Below, piece by piece: positions 62,003 to 64,000 of a stretch of 64,000 nt of DNA (positions are counted from its first letter, which is position 1; each line of letters begins with the position of its first letter). Source of the stretch: Paenibacillus rhizosphaerae (lineage in GTDB: Bacteria; Bacillota; Bacilli; Paenibacillales; Paenibacillaceae); NCBI RefSeq assembly GCF_014192015.1, contig NZ_JACHXJ010000002.1:1488001-1552000 (forward strand), written 5' to 3'. Under the pieces are notes generated by a model. The model was not told the origin of the DNA. It was given only the letters and a program-made list of their open reading frames with translations, and made no database searches. Position numbers and translations under genes: made by a program.

Positions 62003-63010
62003 TTGTCTAAAGCAACGATTAAACAAGTGGCAGCAGCAGCTGAAGTATCAACGGCGACCGTTTCCCGGGTCCTAAATGAAAGCGATTACGTCAGCGAAGA
62101 AATCAGGGAACGGGTTATGGCTGCAGTCAATCGGCTCAATTATCAACCAAGCGCGATTGCCAGAAGCCTGAAGCAGGATAAGACGTTCATGATCGGCGTC
62201 ATCATTCCCGATATTTCTAATCCTTATTTCATGGGAATATCCAAAGGTGTCGAGGATGTTGTGGGACCCGAAGGATTCCAGCTGATGTTCTGCAGTTCCG
62301 ATGAGAATCCGGAGAAGGAGAAACGTCTGCTGAAGCTTCTGCAGGAGAAGCGGGTGGATGCGATCATGCTCGCCACTTCCGGCGGGAATGATCTGATGAT
62401 TAAGCAGTTGGCTGAATCCAGGCTGCCGATTGTCCTTGTGGACCGGAAGCTGGATTCGGATGAAGCGGGACAGAATCTGGACCTGGTAGCGGAAGATAAC
62501 ACGGAAGGTGCTTTGCGTCTGACGACCCGGCTGCTGCAGGACGGTCATGTGAGAATCGGGGTCGTTAATGGACCGACAAGATCCAGTACCGGACGGGAAC
62601 GGTACATGGGCGTCCTGAAGGCGATGAAAGAGTACGGATTGAAATCAGAACCCATCGTGTACAACGGTGATTTTTCGACGGAAGACGGAGTTCGTGCCGT
62701 AAGAAAGTTCATCAGTGCCGAGAAGCCCCCGACCGCGATCATTTCCCTGAACAACCGGATGAGTCTAGGAGTGCTGCTGGAAATCGTCCGCAGCGGGCTG
62801 AGAATCCCGGGGGACATGGCGGTAGCTTCCTTTGGGGAAGTGGAAGCGGGTCCTCTACTTAAGGAATCGGGTCTTTATTATATCGACCAGCATCCTTATG
62901 ATATGGGAGTAAAGGCGGGAGAAATTTTGCTTCGCCGGATTCGTGATGAGGAAGCAAAGCCTATACCGGTTTATGAAATCTTCAGTAATGAGGTCAACCG
63001 GCTTTCTTGA
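62003..63010 (+). CDS. LacI-family transcriptional repressor
   Basis: The 335-residue protein has an N-terminal HTH with hinge (TIKQVAAAAEVSTATVSRVL) and a periplasmic-binding-type sensor (MIGVIIPDISNPYFMGI; DAIMLATSGG; IVLVDRKLD). The start is TTG 62003, with GAGGTG 8 bases upstream; the nearby ATG 61999 is in another frame. Because L-fucose isomerase follows at once, the ligand is probably L-fucose, D-arabinose or a product of them. Confidence 0.92.
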   Translation: MSKATIKQVAAAAEVSTATVSRVLNESDYVSEEIRERVMAAVNRLNYQPSAIARSLKQDKTFMIGVIIPDISNPYFMGISKGVEDVVGPEGFQLMFCSSDENPEKEKRLLKLLQEKRVDAIMLATSGGNDLMIKQLAESRLPIVLVDRKLDSDEAGQNLDLVAEDNTEGALRLTTRLLQDGHVRIGVVNGPTRSSTGRERYMGVLKAMKEYGLKSEPIVYNGDFSTEDGVRAVRKFISAEKPPTAIISLNNRMSLGVLLEIVRSGLRIPGDMAVASFGEVEAGPLLKESGLYYIDQHPYDMGVKAGEILLRRIRDEEAKPIPVYEIFSNEVNRLS

Positions 63011-63072
63011 AAATGTGATCGAGCGATAATGAAAAAAGGAGAGGCTGCAAACGTGAAGGGCAATGACGCACC

Positions 63073-63094
63073 ACTCTGCAATCGATTGCAGAGT
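63073..63094. promoter_or_regulatory. 22-bp perfect palindrome, candidate LacI operator at fucI
   Basis: Both arms read ACTCTGCAATC. The inner TGCAATCGATTGCA fits the LacI/GalR pattern TGNAANCGNTTNCA and shares AATCGATT with the operator at 61955. It ends three bases before ATG 63098, so the protein could block either transcription or, as an RNA hairpin, ribosome access. Confidence 0.6.
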
Positions 63095-63097
63095 GAT

Positions 63098-64000
63098 ATG
63101 CCTAAGATCGGAATTCGTCCGGTCGTGGATGGGCGCAGGGGCGGAATCCGCGAATCATTAGAGGAAGTGACGATGGATATGGCGCGCCGAACGGCGGCTT
63201 TTTTGTCGGACCAATTGAGACATAGCAACGGGCTGCCCGTGGAATGCGTGATCGCGGATACCTGTATCGGCGGGGTCGCTGAAGCCGCCCGTACCGAAGA
63301 GAAGTTTGCCAGGGAGAATGTTGGATTGACGATTTCCGTTACTCCTTCCTGGTGTTATCCGATGGAGACGCTGGATACACACCCTACCCGGCCGAAAGCC
63401 ATCTGGGGATTCAATGGAACGGAGCGTCCGGGGGCGGTATACCTTGCCGCCGCACTCGGTGCGCATAATCAGAAAGGTCTTCCCGCATTCTCCATTTACA
63501 GCCGCGACGTCCAGGATATCGGCGATACGGAGATTACCCCGGATGTGCAGGAGAAGCTGCTTCAGTTTGCCAGATCCGGCCTTGCCGTTGCTGCAATGAA
63601 GGGCAAATCGTATTTATCCATGGGCACGGTGTCGATGGGCATCGCAGGCTGCATTGTGGACGAAACCTTCTTCCAGAAGTATTTGGGCATGCGAAATGAA
63701 TACGTGGACATGACGGAATTCGTCCGCCGGATGGAGCTGGGCATTTACGACCACGAGGAATATGAGCGCGCTATGACGTGGATCAAAGAAAATTGCAAGC
63801 CGGGAGCCGATGTAAACCCGGAGCATCTGAAGCGCACGGTTGAACAGAAGAAGCAGGATTGGGAGACTGTAGCGAAAATGGCACTGATCGCACGCGATCT
63901 AATGGTCGGAAATCCCAAGCTCGCAGAGATGGGTTACGGCGAGGAAGCGCTGGGGCACCATGCCATTGCTGCAGGTTTCCAAGGCCAGCGGGCGTGGACC
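63098..64000 (+). CDS. fucI: L-fucose isomerase (3' partial, unclear start)
   Basis: The 301 visible residues ([62 protein letters not shown]) match FucI of E. coli closely; the metal ligands lie beyond the window. It converts L-fucose to L-fuculose, or D-arabinose to D-ribulose. ATG 63098 has no good ribosome site. A strong one, AAAGGAGAGG, stands before GTG 63054, which is in a different frame, so the true start may involve a one-base shift near 63059-63061. Confidence 0.9.
   Translation, partial: MPKIGIRPVVDGRRGGIRESLEEVTMDMARRTAAFLSDQLRHSNGLPVECVIADTCIGGVAEAARTEEKFARENVGLTISVTPSWCYPMETLDTHPTRPKAIWGFNGTERPGAVYLAAALGAHNQKGLPAFSIYSRDVQDIGDTEITPDVQEKLLQFARSGLAVAAMKGKSYLSMGTVSMGIAGCIVDETFFQKYLGMRNEYVDMTEFVRRMELGIYDHEEYERAMTWIKENCKPGADVNPEHLKRTVEQKKQDWETVAKMALIARDLMVGNPKLAEMGYGEEALGHHAIAAGFQGQRAWT

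Overview
The window looks like chromosome from a Paenibacillus-type Firmicute (soil- or plant-associated Paenibacillaceae). The reasons are strong AAGGAGG-like ribosome binding sites, frequent TTG and GTG starts, LplB/YtcP-type and Opp-type ABC importers, YesM/YesN-type sensor-regulator pairs, many AraC regulators, CcpA (cre) boxes and pectin or fructan/arabinan hydrolases. No rRNA, tRNA, CRISPR array or complete insertion sequence was seen. Most genes are moderately GC-rich. Two stretches, about 32.5-35.3 kb and 52.3-61.9 kb, are visibly AT-rich and carry gene remnants and dispersed repeats. The exception is one GC-rich pectinase gene inside the second stretch.

Layout. 0-4.8 kb: the end of an Opp/Dpp-type ABC importer operon plus two small membrane proteins. 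4.9-11.3 kb: an NHL beta-propeller protein, a Gfo/Idh/MocA oxidoreductase, two AraC regulators and two PhyH-type dioxygenases. 11.7-17.8 kb: a nucleoside uptake and salvage operon (BMP lipoprotein, double ATPase, two permeases, a sulfite-oxidase-like molybdoenzyme, a nucleoside phosphorylase). 18.4-28.8 kb: an oligosaccharide importer of the LplB type with two duplicated binding lipoproteins, a membrane AraC regulator and an (alpha/alpha)6 glycosidase. 29.5-32.5 kb: a TetR regulator, an old yellow enzyme with a clear promoter/operator, and an atypical SDR. 32.6-35.3 kb: a scrapyard of fragments (histidine kinase, ABC permease, SDR) containing a well-preserved ZTP riboswitch in front of a NIPSNAP gene. 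35.4-45.9 kb: a two-component system, a five-gene Opp-type importer and a GH172 enzyme, probably one furanoside utilisation locus. 46.2-52.2 kb: a cre-controlled sugar locus (MDR dehydrogenase, AraC, TIM-barrel isomerase, CUT1 importer). 52.3-61.5 kb: a cassette-like string of small plus-strand genes, each followed by a conserved repeat, including a second MurF, a NUDIX hydrolase and a cold-shock-like protein, interrupted by a 1137-residue PL11 rhamnogalacturonan lyase. 61.9-64 kb: a LacI regulator with tandem operators and the start of L-fucose isomerase.

How it fits together. Most of the window takes up and degrades plant-derived carbohydrate: sensors (YesM/YesN, AraC, LacI) sit next to importers and intracellular hydrolases, with CcpA-type boxes near the promoters of at least two loci. 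The features least explained by standard annotation are two dispersed repeat families. Family A is a 112-bp element with three copies of one arm that can fold in two mutually exclusive ways. Family B is a gene-end element with the core GCTAACGGGCAG that punctuates the AT-rich gene string. The ZTP riboswitch over a non-purine gene is the other stand-out.
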